Shown here: positions 1 to 10,200 of the stretch, one piece after another
Layout of the letters: each line of letters begins with the position of its first letter
Position numbering within the stretch: position 1 is the stretch's first letter
From: JBBATK01 sp044228285
GTDB taxonomy: Bacteria; Bacteroidota; Ignavibacteria; Kapaibacteriales; NICIL-2
DNA: 64,000 bases
Assembly (NCBI GenBank): GCA_044228285.1
Contig: JBGAVD010000004.1
Location: forward strand, 186,001 to 250,000
Reading direction: 5' to 3'
Made by a program: the position numbers and the translations under genes
Notes under the pieces: generated by a model
Seen by the model: the letters and a program-made list of their open reading frames with translations, nothing else
Databases searched by the model: none
What the model was told of the DNA's origin: nothing

Positions 1-160
1 TCGATTCTATCGACTCAGAGCGCAGAAGAGACTAGTTCAATTGAAGCTTTTGGCTTCATTAGTTGTACAAACACTTGTTCAAGACAAGGCTATTGGCCCT
101 TGTTGTTGGATGAGTGTTTTTTTTTCGTGGTAGTGTGTTGCCGTCATAAGGTGCGGAGTG
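1..160. other. Left-edge intergenic sequence, no gene recognised
   Basis: No recognisable protein is encoded here. One plus-strand frame stays open from the window edge for about 49 codons, but its product resembles nothing I know and could be chance. A 6-bp inverted repeat (84-89 with 98-103) lies about 13 nt before a run of T (117-124). It might be a weak terminator for a gene outside the window. Confidence 0.4.
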
Positions 161-191
161 AAAAAAAAAGGAGAGCTCGAAGCTCTCCTTT
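161..191 (-). terminator. Rho-independent terminator of the T9SS client gene
   Basis: Positions 167-177 and 181-191 form a perfect 11-bp stem with a 3-nt loop. Read on the minus strand, the stem is followed by a run of nine U (complement of A161-169). It lies about 130 nt after the stop of the minus-strand gene ending at 321, so it is the natural end of that transcript. Confidence 0.85.
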
Positions 192-221
192 AGGTTCATT
201 TATCGTTTTCTTATCATGCGG

Positions 222-240
222 GCTTTGGCTCCGCCAAAGC
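222..240. repeat. Short-loop palindrome
   Basis: GCTTTGGC and GCCAAAGC form a perfect 8-bp stem around a 3-nt loop (TCC). It lies between the stop at 321 and the terminator at 161-191, so it would be in the 3' untranslated RNA. It has the same tight design as other intergenic palindromes in the window, but a different stem sequence. Confidence 0.6.
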
Positions 241-320
241 AGCCGCCGAAGATTGACTCGTAGTTCTTCTTTCCTTTGTTCCAACATGTCGTCTACGAAA
301 CAGGTCTGTCAAGAACTGAG

Positions 321-1550
321 TTAACGAACAATCATGATCTTTCCAGTGAAACGACTATGTGCGTAGCTGACCAGATAGGTATACACACCAATCGGGAGAT
401 CGCTCAAGTCCATTGGAATATTGTAACTACCCGTTTGTAGATAAGGCTGAGTGGAACTTACGAGTTCCGTGCCGTTCAAGTCGACAATGCTCATCCGCAC
501 TGCCCCTGGTTCCGGAATGGTAAAGCTAAAACTCACATAACTCGATACCGGGTTCGGATGCATGATAAAGTCCTTCAACTCAGGAATCGTTGCAACGTCG
601 CTGAGTGCGCTGGCAGATTGCGTGCGGAATGATCGCCACGTTGACCAGGTTCCTTCTCCGATATCATTGACAGCGCTCACGCGCCAGAAGAGCAGCGTGT
701 TCTCTGGTACCGATGTACTGAGCTTGTTGCCAACCAGGTCGCGTAAATCCAGAATGAAGCGATCGAAAGTGGAATTGTCAGATATCTGTACATGATAAGA
801 GTGAACTCCCTCAAGTGGTTGCCACTCAAGTTTGGCTATGCCACCAGAGAAAATGGCATCGTGTTCAGGGAATTGCAATGCTGGTGAATAGGGCGCGTTT
901 CCGGTGGTGAAACTTGAGACCTCACTCCAATCGGTCTCAGCACTTTCGATATGCGGGCGGACGTGCCAGTAATAAGTAATCGTTGGGCTGAGGAGTGAGC
1001 TGACCACCTCGGTTGCGCGGACATTGTCAGCGCGAAAGCTGATGCTTGTGAAAGCTGTCGTTGGCGACACTTCAACATCGTAAGCGCTTACATCTTCCAT
1101 AATGCGCCACTTCAGTGTTGGACGTGTTGCTTGATTAACAGCACCGTTCACAGGAAAGATCGCTTTTGGAGTTGTGGAAGGTCCCTCTAAGGTTGTAAAC
1201 TGCACTGCATCACTCCACGCTCCTTTAACATTAGCCATACTAACGCGAACGCGGATATAATAGGTACTCATATAGTCTAGTCCAGAGAGCATGATTTGTG
1301 CCTTCGCTGTCTCGGCTTTGTATGACGTACTAATGATGAACGACTCGAAGTCGCTGCGCTCAGAAACCTGTACGTTGTACACAACGCCGCTTTGCGATCT
1401 CCAGCTAACGATAGGATTGAGGGGGATATCCGTGCTACCACTCTGAGGGGCAGATATGGATGGGGTGTTCCATTGCTGAGCAGATGTTGGAACTGTGCAG
1501 GATACAGCAAGTACAAACACTACTGCAACGAGACCTATGATACGAGACAT
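321..1550 (-). CDS. Secreted fibronectin-III-like protein with T9SS C-terminal sorting domain
   Basis: A 409-aa secreted protein of unknown specific role. An N-terminal signal peptide (MSRIIGLVAVVFVLAVSC, cleavage probably near TSAQ) is followed by about three repeated beta-sandwich modules of fibronectin-III type; phrases such as TYYIRVR, TYYWHVR and LLFWRVS mark equivalent strands. The last ~80 residues begin MHPNPVSSYVSFSF and end GKIMIVR, the pattern of a type-A Por secretion tail, which directs export through T9SS and surface anchoring or release. A longer start at 1586 exists, but the ATG at 1550 has GGGAG 5 nt upstream and places the signal peptide at the N-terminus. A strong terminator follows at 161-191. 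The ligand is unknown; adhesion is only an inference. Confidence 0.85.
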   Translation of the reverse strand: MSRIIGLVAVVFVLAVSCTVPTSAQQWNTPSISAPQSGSTDIPLNPIVSWRSQSGVVYNVQVSERSDFESFIISTSYKAETAKAQIMLSGLDYMSTYYIRVRVSMANVKGAWSDAVQFTTLEGPSTTPKAIFPVNGAVNQATRPTLKWRIMEDVSAYDVEVSPTTAFTSISFRADNVRATEVVSSLLSPTITYYWHVRPHIESAETDWSEVSSFTTGNAPYSPALQFPEHDAIFSGGIAKLEWQPLEGVHSYHVQISDNSTFDRFILDLRDLVGNKLSTSVPENTLLFWRVSAVNDIGEGTWSTWRSFRTQSASALSDVATIPELKDFIMHPNPVSSYVSFSFTIPEPGAVRMSIVDLNGTELVSSTQPYLQTGSYNIPMDLSDLPIGVYTYLVSYAHSRFTGKIMIVR

Positions 1551-1772
1551 GTCAACTCCCAGAGGGTTGTGGTGATTGGGAGTCATCCGTGATTCAAAAG
1601 AGCAAGCTCTTTACCGCGGTCCATGCGGAGTTTACAGAGAGATTGTCGACCCTTTTTTCGAGAAATGAAGTCTCGAAGGCGTTTTTTATCGGTATTTCTA
1701 CTCAGAAGAGGAAAAGTGCACTTTTCGCCTAAAAAATCGCGATTCTCTCATTTGAAAAGCCGATTTTCGTAC

Positions 1773-2672
1773 ATGGCAACGAAAAAGAAGACAAAAACAG
1801 AGCACAGAGCTACAGACGGAACTGCGCTATCCAAGCAGGCAATTCCTGTTGAGCATGAACACAGCTTTGTTCGGCGAGAAAAGGCTACAAGGTCTTCAAA
1901 AAGTGATGGTTTAGATTCACCAAAAGCCGTGAAGAAAATCGCCGTATCGAAGAAAACGCCACCATCAAGAGCTTCGTTGCACAAGTCCAAAGGCTTATCA
2001 ACTGCGGCACAACAACTTGAGGGACACGATAAAGTCGGCTTACAGAACAACCAAGCTAGGGCAGTGGCAATTCTGGATACCTTGGAGCAAGTGTACACTT
2101 CAGAATTTGAAGGCCTGGATTTCTCAAACCCCTTGCAGTTGCTTGTCGCCACTATTCTCTCCGCTCAAAGCACCGATAAACTCGTCAACACTGTGAGTCC
2201 CAAGCTTTTTCGAAAGTACCTGAGTGCTCAAGATTACGTTGATGTTCCGGCAGAGGAACTTGAGCAAGACATTCGTTCGACTGGCTACTTTCGCTCAAAG
2301 GCTCGTCACATTCAGGGCTGTTGCGCCATGCTTGTTGAGCGGTATGGAGGGCAGGTGCCAGGCACAATGGAGGAGTTGATCGCTTTGCCAGGAGTGGGAC
2401 GGAAAACGGCAAACTGCGTTTTAAGTCAGTGCTTTGGACAGCAGGGTCTTACCGTTGATACTCATGTGAATCGGATATCAAATCTCCTCGGTTTTGTTCA
2501 CACCGAGGATCCAGTAAAAATTGAGCGTGCATTGATGGAGATAGTTCCACACGATCGATGGAATCAATTTAATGAGCTTATCATCACGCATGGAAGAAAG
2601 ACCTGCATAGCGCGAAGACCTCGCTGTGAGAATTGCGCTATCGTAGATCTGTGTCCATCTCGCCGAGCCTGA
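1773..2672 (+). CDS. nth: Endonuclease III with Lys/Ser-rich N-terminal extension
   Basis: DNA glycosylase/AP lyase of base-excision repair, removing oxidised pyrimidines. The catalytic core covers about residues 92-299. It contains the helix-hairpin-helix LPGVGRKTA with catalytic Lys211, the catalytic Asp229 (VDTHVNR), and a complete [4Fe-4S] motif with Cys278, Cys285, Cys288 and Cys294 (C-x6-C-x2-C-x5-C). The family is usually about 210-220 aa; here about 90 basic, low-complexity residues precede the core. The frame is open from 1623, but the ATG at 1773 starts MATKKKTK, and the extra 50 residues of the longer form look untranslated. It stands alone, convergent with the MATE gene. The extension may bind DNA or be a spacer. 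Confidence 0.93.
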   Translation: MATKKKTKTEHRATDGTALSKQAIPVEHEHSFVRREKATRSSKSDGLDSPKAVKKIAVSKKTPPSRASLHKSKGLSTAAQQLEGHDKVGLQNNQARAVAILDTLEQVYTSEFEGLDFSNPLQLLVATILSAQSTDKLVNTVSPKLFRKYLSAQDYVDVPAEELEQDIRSTGYFRSKARHIQGCCAMLVERYGGQVPGTMEELIALPGVGRKTANCVLSQCFGQQGLTVDTHVNRISNLLGFVHTEDPVKIERALMEIVPHDRWNQFNELIITHGRKTCIARRPRCENCAIVDLCPSRRA

Positions 2673-2773
2673 AGCGCGCAGCGCTCAGGTTGAAGAAAAA
2701 TCAGCTGCTGACATTGTCCGACTAATGGGTAGAGTGTGCTTTAAGGCTGCCAGTTCAACACAGCCGCGACAGC

Positions 2774-2798
2774 TCTCACGCACAAGCAAAGCGTGAGA
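2774..2798. terminator. Inverted repeat between convergent nth and MATE genes
   Basis: TCTCACGC (2774-2781) and GCGTGAGA (2791-2798) form an 8-bp stem with a 9-nt loop midway between two converging genes. No U-tract follows on either strand, so intrinsic termination is possible but not shown. A smaller stem (2673-2677 with 2681-2685, 3-nt loop) sits just after the nth stop. Confidence 0.4.
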
Positions 2799-2849
2799 TA
2801 GAGCGAAGCTCGAGCGAGGTGTAAAGTGCGAGTTTGGGAGTTCAGAAGA

Positions 2850-4268
2850 CTAGACCCTTGACTTCATCCACATTTTAGTGTGCACCGCGTACAATGCTAT
2901 CATTGCAAAGAGTGCATAGCCTCCAGCGCTTCCAATCCAGATACCAATCTGATTCCAACCACTGAATTGTGAAAGCACGTACACCAAGGGCAGTTGGAGT
3001 AGCAAGATCGAGCCCGCGACGATTGCTAGGCTCGCGTAGGCTGCACCAGAACCGCTTATAACACGGGCAGAAACAACGCCAACTGCGAAGAAGAAATAGC
3101 CGAATACGGAAACGTGCAGATATTTCTGCACTTCTGCAATCACCACCGCATCATTCGTATAGATGCCAGCGAAGTAGCCGCCTAAGGTATAGGACAAGAC
3201 GCCAAGTACCAATATCACCAAGCTCAAGATCTTGATGCCAGCTCGATGATAACCGATAACTCGATCAAATTGACCTGCGCCGATGTTCTGTCCGGTGGCG
3301 ACTTCAATAGAGATGCCTACTGAGAAAACAAACATGAAGACGACGAAGTCCAAGCTGATTCCAAGTGTGTATGCCGCCATCACGCTCGTACCAAATGCAG
3401 CAACGAGTTTGAAGATTGAGATGCGAGTTAAGCTCACCGCCAACATCTGAACAGATGAGGGAAAGCCCAAGCTTACTATTCGACGAATAATACTAAAGTC
3501 AAAGCGGAAGTCATTCAAACGAAGGTGTATTCCTGCCTTGCCGCGGAGTAAGAGAATAATGTTAATCACAGCGCCAGTTACCTGAGCAATCGCAGTTGCT
3601 AAACCAGCACCATAGATACCCTTGTTGAGAACAAAGATGAAGATCGGTGCAAGGATTGCATTGATGACAGTTGTAAGAACCAGAATGACCATTGGATACA
3701 CAACATTGCCTGTGCTGCGAACAATAGCATTGATCTGAAAGGTTAAAAGATTACCCGCAAAGCCAAGAAACAAGGCAGTGAGATATTGAAAGGCGTAGAG
3801 AGTCACCATTGGCGATGCGCCAAAACGAGTAAGGACACTTGGCAGGGCTAATTGCAAAGCAACACTAAGAATGATCGTTGCGAGCAGCATAAACACGATA
3901 GCCTGTGTTGCTGTACGATCCGCACCTTCCATGTCGCGCTCTCCAACTCTTCGGGCAACAATGACGCCTGTGCCCATACAAAAGCCACTTCCTAATGTAA
4001 ACACAAGAAAGCCGATTTGCTCACCTAAGCCAATAGCAGCAATGGCATCTGTTCCAATGTGCGAGATAAACCAACGATCGATGAGTGAATACACCATATT
4101 CACCAAAAAGCTCAACGACATCGGTACGGCAAATTTTGTCAGAGAGGAAACAAAAGGTGAGTGCAGTAAATCTACATGTCCGCGGCGTTTTGGAGCAGCT
4201 TGTTGATTGAGAGGTTGTGTAGCGTTCGTGGATGACTCTTGTGGACTCGGACTATGGGTATCGCTCAT
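2850..4268 (-). CDS. MATE family multidrug/Na+ efflux transporter
   Basis: A 472-aa inner-membrane antiporter of the MATE family, which expels cationic drugs or metabolites using Na+ or H+ gradients. After a ~35-residue hydrophilic, Ser/Gln-rich N-terminus there are about 12 hydrophobic segments in two similar halves, starting with a typical first MATE helix (FVSSLTKFAVPMSLSFLVNM). Further family features are IGLGEQIGFLVFTLGSGFCMG in the first half and ATAIAQVTGAVI later. The length is normal. The gene is single, divergent from the glycosyltransferase at 4379 with about 110 nt between them. Substrate and coupling ion cannot be told from sequence. Confidence 0.9.
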   Translation of the reverse strand: MSDTHSPSPQESSTNATQPLNQQAAPKRRGHVDLLHSPFVSSLTKFAVPMSLSFLVNMVYSLIDRWFISHIGTDAIAAIGLGEQIGFLVFTLGSGFCMGTGVIVARRVGERDMEGADRTATQAIVFMLLATIILSVALQLALPSVLTRFGASPMVTLYAFQYLTALFLGFAGNLLTFQINAIVRSTGNVVYPMVILVLTTVINAILAPIFIFVLNKGIYGAGLATAIAQVTGAVINIILLLRGKAGIHLRLNDFRFDFSIIRRIVSLGFPSSVQMLAVSLTRISIFKLVAAFGTSVMAAYTLGISLDFVVFMFVFSVGISIEVATGQNIGAGQFDRVIGYHRAGIKILSLVILVLGVLSYTLGGYFAGIYTNDAVVIAEVQKYLHVSVFGYFFFAVGVVSARVISGSGAAYASLAIVAGSILLLQLPLVYVLSQFSGWNQIGIWIGSAGGYALFAMIALYAVHTKMWMKSRV

Positions 4269-4378
4269 GCGTTCAAAATGTTCCTCAAATGTTTTGAAAT
4301 ATACGGTCTGGCGGCTGCCCGAAAAAATTTCAGGATGCTGGGGTGCATCGTAGTTTGCAGTGCAGAAATCGACTACGT

Positions 4379-5485
4379 ATGACCGAGCTACTCTATTTTG
4401 TAACTATTGCCACCTATACTCTGCGCTCCCTGTTTTTTGTGTCAGGTGCAGCGAGGGAGCGTCGGCGAGTACATGTATTGTCAGGAGAGCTACCACCAGT
4501 CTCCGTTGTCGTGCCAGCTCGAAACGAAGAGCTGAATATCGTTCGATGCATTGAATCCCTAGCTGCATTGAACTATCCGGCTGATAAAATAGAGATCATT
4601 GTAGTCAACGATCGCTCCACCGACTCTACTGGAACGATTCTATCGCTTCAACAGATGCGATTTCCACAGCTCAAGGTTATCACTATTCACAGTGATGGCG
4701 AGAAGAATCTGCAAGGAAAGGCGGGAGCTTTGGAGTGTGGCATACGAGCTGCGCACTCCGATTTTATCCTCATGACCGACGCTGATTGCGTAGTGCACAC
4801 CGAATGGGCGCGATCGCATGTTGCTGCCTATAGCGACGAGCGAGTAGGTGCTGTATGCGCCTACACCTTGATCGATGGGGAGACGTTCTTTGCGCGATTG
4901 CAAGCTGTTGAATGGACGAGCACGCACACCATGGCAAGCGCTGCTGTGTACTACAAACAGTACTTAGGATGTTATGGAAACAACATGTCGGTTCGTCGTC
5001 GTGCCTACGAAGCTGTTGGCGGCTACACAAGCATACCATTTTCAGTGACTGAAGATTTGGCACTACTTCAGGCCATTACTTCAGCTGGCTTCTTTGCGCG
5101 ATATCTTTGTACTGCTGAATCTGGAGTAAGTACACTTGCCCTACAAACACTCTCAGAGTATATAGCACAGCATAAGCGATGGGCAATTGGTGGGCGAGGC
5201 CTTGGCTATCGTGCAGTCCTTTTTGTGATGACATCTGCCGTTTTCTGGACAGGTTTGGTTGTTGCAGCTCTTCAAGGAGATTGGATATGGGTATTGGCTA
5301 TACTGCTCGCCAGAGTACTAAACGACTTCGCCATCAATGCACCAGTCCTGAATATATTTGGTCGCAATCGCTTGCAGCCTTACACCGTACCGGCAGTGTT
5401 GTTTTTTAGTTTGTTAGAGTTGGTACTCCCATTCTTGTTGTTGGATAGTACGACGCGGTGGAAGGGACAAACCTTCAAATCATAG
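4379..5485 (+). CDS. Membrane-bound family 2 glycosyltransferase
   Basis: A processive-type GT2 enzyme (about 368 aa) that transfers a sugar from a nucleotide sugar, probably to a lipid or polysaccharide at the inner membrane. A hydrophobic N-terminal helix is followed by the GT-A domain: VSVVVPARNEE at its start, the acidic DxD-type motif TDADC, an ED motif (SVTEDLAL) and the QxxRW-type motif QHKRW. Two or three C-terminal membrane helices follow. A GTG at 4343 would add 12 residues; I prefer the ATG at 4379, which begins with the first helix, although neither has a strong Shine-Dalgarno. The MFS gene follows after 2 nt, so the two are very likely co-transcribed. The sugar is unknown. Confidence 0.88.
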   Translation: MTELLYFVTIATYTLRSLFFVSGAARERRRVHVLSGELPPVSVVVPARNEELNIVRCIESLAALNYPADKIEIIVVNDRSTDSTGTILSLQQMRFPQLKVITIHSDGEKNLQGKAGALECGIRAAHSDFILMTDADCVVHTEWARSHVAAYSDERVGAVCAYTLIDGETFFARLQAVEWTSTHTMASAAVYYKQYLGCYGNNMSVRRRAYEAVGGYTSIPFSVTEDLALLQAITSAGFFARYLCTAESGVSTLALQTLSEYIAQHKRWAIGGRGLGYRAVLFVMTSAVFWTGLVVAALQGDWIWVLAILLARVLNDFAINAPVLNIFGRNRLQPYTVPAVLFFSLLELVLPFLLLDSTTRWKGQTFKS

Positions 5486-5487
5486 AG

Positions 5488-6765
5488 ATGTGTTCGAAAG
5501 GCATTGGGGAATTCACAATAGACAGAAGCATGCAAAACAACTCAGGTATAACGCGATATCACATTTTAGTTTTTGCTGGATGTTGGTTGGGTGGAATGTT
5601 TGACGGCATGGACTCAACGTTTATGTCGGCCGTGCAGCCCAAAGCAGTAGCGGAGCTCCTCCAGGGACACCCTGAGCTTGATCACAAACAAATAGCATCG
5701 TATATCAATGCAGCCTTCCTCTTTGGATGGATGGGTGGTGGGATCATCTTTGGCATGATTGGTGACAAGCTTGGTCGCGTACGTTCGATGCTATTTTCTA
5801 TCCTCCTTTACGCGGTGTTTACAGGTTGCGCGGGATTCTCCGAAACATGGTGGCATTTAGCATTGTTTCGTTTTCTAACAGGATTAGGAATTGGCGGTGA
5901 GCTCGTTAGCATCACAACCTTCCTCTCTGAAGTTTGGGTTGAGCGCTCACGAGCTGTCGCCATCGGAGTCTTGATTACATCATACCAGGCAGGAGTCTTG
6001 GTGGCCGGATTAGTAACCAGGCAGATGGAATACTGGCGACACGTGTTCTTCATTGGTGCCTTACCTGCGGTGCTGACCATCGTGCTTCGCATGGCCTTAA
6101 AGGAATCCGAAAAGTGGCGGGCTGCCAAACAGGGAAGTCATGAGGATATCTCACTTCTTGCAGAAGTTCTTTCACCGGCTCACCGACGGCGTGCTTGGAT
6201 CGGTGCAATAGCGTTCGGAGGTCTGCTCATTGGCTATTGGGCTTCCCTCTCGTGGATCCCACAGTGGGTTCAGTCCTTTTTCCCACCAGACTACAAGGGG
6301 AATGTTGAACGCGGAAACACCTTATTCTTTCAAGGTCTTGCTGCTGTGTTAGGGTGTGCAAGCGCGGGCTGGCTCAGTGATCATTTGGGACGTCGCGTTA
6401 CGATTATGGTAAGCTACACAGGTTGCTTTGCGGCTTCTGCTCTGTTGTTTCTCAGTAACGATAGTTTTTCTGCAACAATCTATTGGCAGGTCGCTCTGTT
6501 GGGCTACTTTATTGGCTTAGCCCAAGCAATTATGTATATCTATCTACCAGAGCTCTTTCCAACTCGAATTCGTGCAACAGCGGTGGGATTCGGCCTCAAT
6601 GCTGGACGCTTTGCCACGGCAGTATCGGTTCTCTTTGTTGGTGTTATCGTGAACGCCTTGGGAGGCTATGGAATGTCGGCAATGTTCTTTGCCACATCGT
6701 ACCTCATTGCCGTGATTGCCGCCTTCTTTGGTCCGGAAACAAAGGGTAAGGGTTTACCAGCCTAA
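5488..6765 (+). CDS. MFS transporter, sugar/aromatic-acid symporter type
   Basis: A 425-aa major facilitator superfamily permease with about 12 membrane helices. The loop 2-3 signature is clear (GMIGDKLGRVRSM), with a second copy after helix 8 (GWLSDHLGRRVTIM). The late motif YLPELFPTRIRATAVGF is typical of the metabolite:H+ symporter branch that includes aromatic-acid and sugar porters. Alternative starts are GTG 5458 (overlapping the previous gene) and ATG 5530; the ATG at 5488 sits just after the glycosyltransferase stop. The stop lies only 2 nt from the stop of the convergent lipoprotein gene. The substrate is unknown; the link with the glycosyltransferase suggests, but does not prove, a carbohydrate-related role. 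Confidence 0.85.
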   Translation: MCSKGIGEFTIDRSMQNNSGITRYHILVFAGCWLGGMFDGMDSTFMSAVQPKAVAELLQGHPELDHKQIASYINAAFLFGWMGGGIIFGMIGDKLGRVRSMLFSILLYAVFTGCAGFSETWWHLALFRFLTGLGIGGELVSITTFLSEVWVERSRAVAIGVLITSYQAGVLVAGLVTRQMEYWRHVFFIGALPAVLTIVLRMALKESEKWRAAKQGSHEDISLLAEVLSPAHRRRAWIGAIAFGGLLIGYWASLSWIPQWVQSFFPPDYKGNVERGNTLFFQGLAAVLGCASAGWLSDHLGRRVTIMVSYTGCFAASALLFLSNDSFSATIYWQVALLGYFIGLAQAIMYIYLPELFPTRIRATAVGFGLNAGRFATAVSVLFVGVIVNALGGYGMSAMFFATSYLIAVIAAFFGPETKGKGLPA

Positions 6766-6767
6766 GA

Positions 6768-7235
6768 CTAATTCTGAGCGTCACCCAATGAGTCGGGTCG
6801 TGGAGCGTGTTCCTGCATGTATTTCATCACGCCATCATAAAAGCGCCGAACCTCGATAGGCGCCAAGGTGTCACCTGGCGCCCATCGAATGCGGTGTTTG
6901 AGAGTATCAGTTCGAAGCTCAACGAAACAATTAAGGTTACCGTTTCCGTTGTAGCTCAGTTCTGAGAATTTCATTTGTTCCAGCTGCGTATAAAAATCTA
7001 CAACGGTGCTTTTCTCAATCTGAAAGCGAACCTGTTCTTTTCTTTTATCTAGTCTACCGAGAAAGGCTGCAGCACTACCATTTGTACCAATTGTAAAGCC
7101 TTGAGTAACTCCGGTGAATCCACCAGCTGTGCCGACAGCGATCGACACGCCCTGGTATCGCTTGAGTACTTCCTCAGAAGACGAGCAAGACCAGAGGCTG
7201 AACAGAAGGCATAAACAAATAATAATACGGCTCAT
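6768..7235 (-). CDS. Putative lipoprotein of unknown function
   Basis: A 155-aa small protein that I do not recognise. The N-terminus MSRIIICLCLLFSLWSC is a lipoprotein signal with a lipobox-like LWSC (Trp at -2 is unusual). The mature part has a short glycine-rich stretch (GTAGGFTGVTQGFTIGTNG) and then a compact mixed-charge domain ending with a Pro/Asp-rich tail. It begins 36 nt after the M4 protease stop on the same strand and is probably co-transcribed with it, so a periplasmic or outer-membrane role linked to the protease is possible. Confidence 0.65.
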   Translation of the reverse strand: MSRIIICLCLLFSLWSCSSSEEVLKRYQGVSIAVGTAGGFTGVTQGFTIGTNGSAAAFLGRLDKRKEQVRFQIEKSTVVDFYTQLEQMKFSELSYNGNGNLNCFVELRTDTLKHRIRWAPGDTLAPIEVRRFYDGVMKYMQEHAPRPDSLGDAQN

Positions 7236-7271
7236 AGTACTATGTAGATAGACGAAAATTGTATGTGGATT

Positions 7272-10200
7272 CTATCGCGCGATCACAATCAATATTGAAC
7301 GCTGTTGCAACGAACTATTGAGTTGTATGTGATACACTCCGTTCTCCAATGAACGAGTATCAAGAGTTATCGACCCAACCGCGCATTCCTGCACTGTCAG
7401 TGGTACATGACGACGAGTGGTACCCAAAATATCACTGATTCGCACGGAAGCTTCGTTAGCTGTAGACGCTTGAAAGTGCAGCGTCAAAGCATCCTGTGCG
7501 GGATTTGGTTCAGCTCGCAACATGGTGTTGAGGTCTTGGTTATCAGAAACCGAAACCGGGCGACTTCCTACAGTATAGAACACTGGGAACTCAGCATCAG
7601 AAGCAAGGAAGACCCCTGCGCCTGTGGAGCTGATTCGGTCTGCAGAGAGCGGCAGAATATTAACGATGGATTTACCTCCTGAGATACTCGCAAACGCCAG
7701 TTTGTTATCCAAACGGCCATAGGAAGGATATCCTAGTGCACCGTTATCGTTCACGAGCACATTTGCATCACCACTCTCCGTGTTGAGTGCATACACAAAG
7801 TATGTGTTTGTGTTATCGTTGATGACGTCGAGTGCAATAACATTAGGCGAGTTCTTTGAATAGGTTGGATTTCCAACACTGACACCATTAGCGAGCGGAG
7901 GGAGAACCGAGAAAATAGTACCATCGGCGAAGGAATTTGATGCAGGATCGTAAGCGCGAAGAATACCAATATTCCAATACTCCACGGTATCACCTTGGCC
8001 ATTCGCAATGCGCGTAAAGGCATCAAAAAGCACATTCTTACCGCTAAAGTCCCACTCGATAGCATCTGCGTACTCAATATTGTAATTGCGTATGCCCTGA
8101 GCTGTTGTTGGGGCATAAAGTTTGTACCGCTGCATTCTTGTAGGTGAAGTACTTAAATCATACACATAGATAGATGAATCTATCTCAATCGAGATAGCAG
8201 CTAAGCGTTTGCCATCACGTGAAATGGCAACGTTCTCCCAAGTGGCGATACTGTTGAGAATACTTTCTTGGGGATTGTTGATGTCGAGGTTGATCGCGTG
8301 CAGGCGATTGTCTTGAGCAACGAACACTGCAAAGGAACCGTTGTCGACTACACTTGGGCGTCTATTGAGCTTCGTTCTCGTGATGGGATGGAAGTCACTT
8401 GATTGCGGACTTTCGGGTTTGACGATATACAAACTGTTAGGATCAGCATTGAAGTCCGTGTTGTGAAGAAGAATCCACTCGGTGCCATTGACGGCTTCTT
8501 GGTCTTTGTTTGTGTTGGTAGCATTTCCATCGAGAATGCCTACAGCGTCGAATGCAGCTGCGCAGGCATTGACTTCCACGGAAGAGAAGAGGTTTTGTGC
8601 TGCTTTGATAATTGCACGACGTAAGTCGATGAACTGCGAGTTTTTTGTAAGGTAGAGTCTGAGTGCATCATAATACACCTTCTCTGCCTTGTTCATGCCG
8701 ATCGCTTGCTGTATCAGAAACGCAGCTCTATTCGGAATGCCACTATTCACGTGCACTCCGCCATTGTCGCCTTCTTGAGTTTCTGGCAACTTTTGATACT
8801 CATTCATATGAGCAGGCTGCCAACCATTGTCGTTTATACTGTTGCCACCATTGTGCGGATTCGCCATATCGCGAAGAGCACCCGAAGGAAAAGCTGTTGT
8901 ACGAACTACGTCCTCACCAATCTTCCAATTGTTGCGCTCAACGAAACAGCCAAACACGTCGGACATCGACTCGTTTATCGCACCGCTCTGACTCAAATAC
9001 TCGAGTGCGCAGGTATTTTCTGTCACCCCATGCGTCATTTCATGTGCAGCTACATCAACTGCACCAGCAAGACTCTTGAAAGCGCTCGCGCCGTCGCCAT
9101 ACGCCATGAGCTTGCCGTTCCAGTAAGCATTGTCCATTGCACGGCCACCTTCTGTGACGTGTATCACCGAGATGATTGTTCCTCCAGAACCATCGATAGC
9201 GCTGCGACCATGAGTTTGGCGAAAGTACTCATAGGTCAATGCACTGTTAGCGTGTGCCGAAACCGAGGCGCGATCTGACCAGGTATTGTTGCTAGAGTTT
9301 ACGTTGAAGAAATCACTCAGATCAGTACTGCGAGCATCAATTGTCCAAATACTCCCTACGGTCGCATTTGGAAAAGTTGAGCGGGACAGTTGGAACATCG
9401 GACGAGTAGCATCGATTAGGTAATACGCACTCTTATGTAGGTAAGAATTGATGGTCGCATTTGAGTTGTTGAGATCGGTTGCATTCGCCGTAGCAGGTCC
9501 GTCGGCGCAGGTATTATTAAACTTAAACACCAGTTCAGATGTTGCGCAATCTACGAAGTACTCCCAGCGCTCTATGAGGTTCGGGCGAATGCTAAAGTGC
9601 CAGCAGTTGCGAGGATTACCAGATGCAGTTGAACGAGAGGGAAGCAATACTTGCTCTACACTTGGTTCTTTGTATCCAAGTAACTCTTGAGCCTGTTCGC
9701 TGAGTTTTACATTGGTGTGTGTTTGAGTTAGATCTTTCAAGCAGACAGTTATCGCTGCGCTCTGAGTAGCGGAGGCGGCGATCTGAAAACTCCCGGGTGT
9801 CAGGCTTAGAGTAGGCTGGAGCCGACCATTGTAACTTTCCACTTCACCTTTCGCATTGAAATGGACGATTGCCTCGGTTCCCCACATCTTTATACCATCA
9901 AAGTGCTGAGTCATGCGTACGTGAACACGGCCTTGTGCATCGCGTTCGGTGCGATCGATCTTAAGCTCAGAATGGACATCACGCAATCCGATGAGAGGTC
10001 CAACTACTGAGAGAAAGTTCATCGTCGCCGACTGCACGTCTTCTGGACTCCGTAGAAGAAAAGCCTCGGAGAGGCGCGTCCCCTCGATACTCACAACACT
10101 ACGAGAAGATGATTCATAGCTAGCCAGGAGTTTTGATGACTGCGATACTAAGCTGTTTAACGATTGTTGTTGTGATTCACTCAAGCTAGAAATGTAGGTG

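Noticed and set aside
100..324. Plus-strand frame of 74 codons at the left end
   Set aside because: It runs through the minus-strand terminator and a palindrome and gives a low-complexity, Cys/Arg/Ser-rich product.
8663..9278. Plus-strand open frames of 138 and 190 codons
   Set aside because: They lie opposite the M4 protease catalytic domain, whose motifs are intact; their products are Cys/His-rich and unlike any family.
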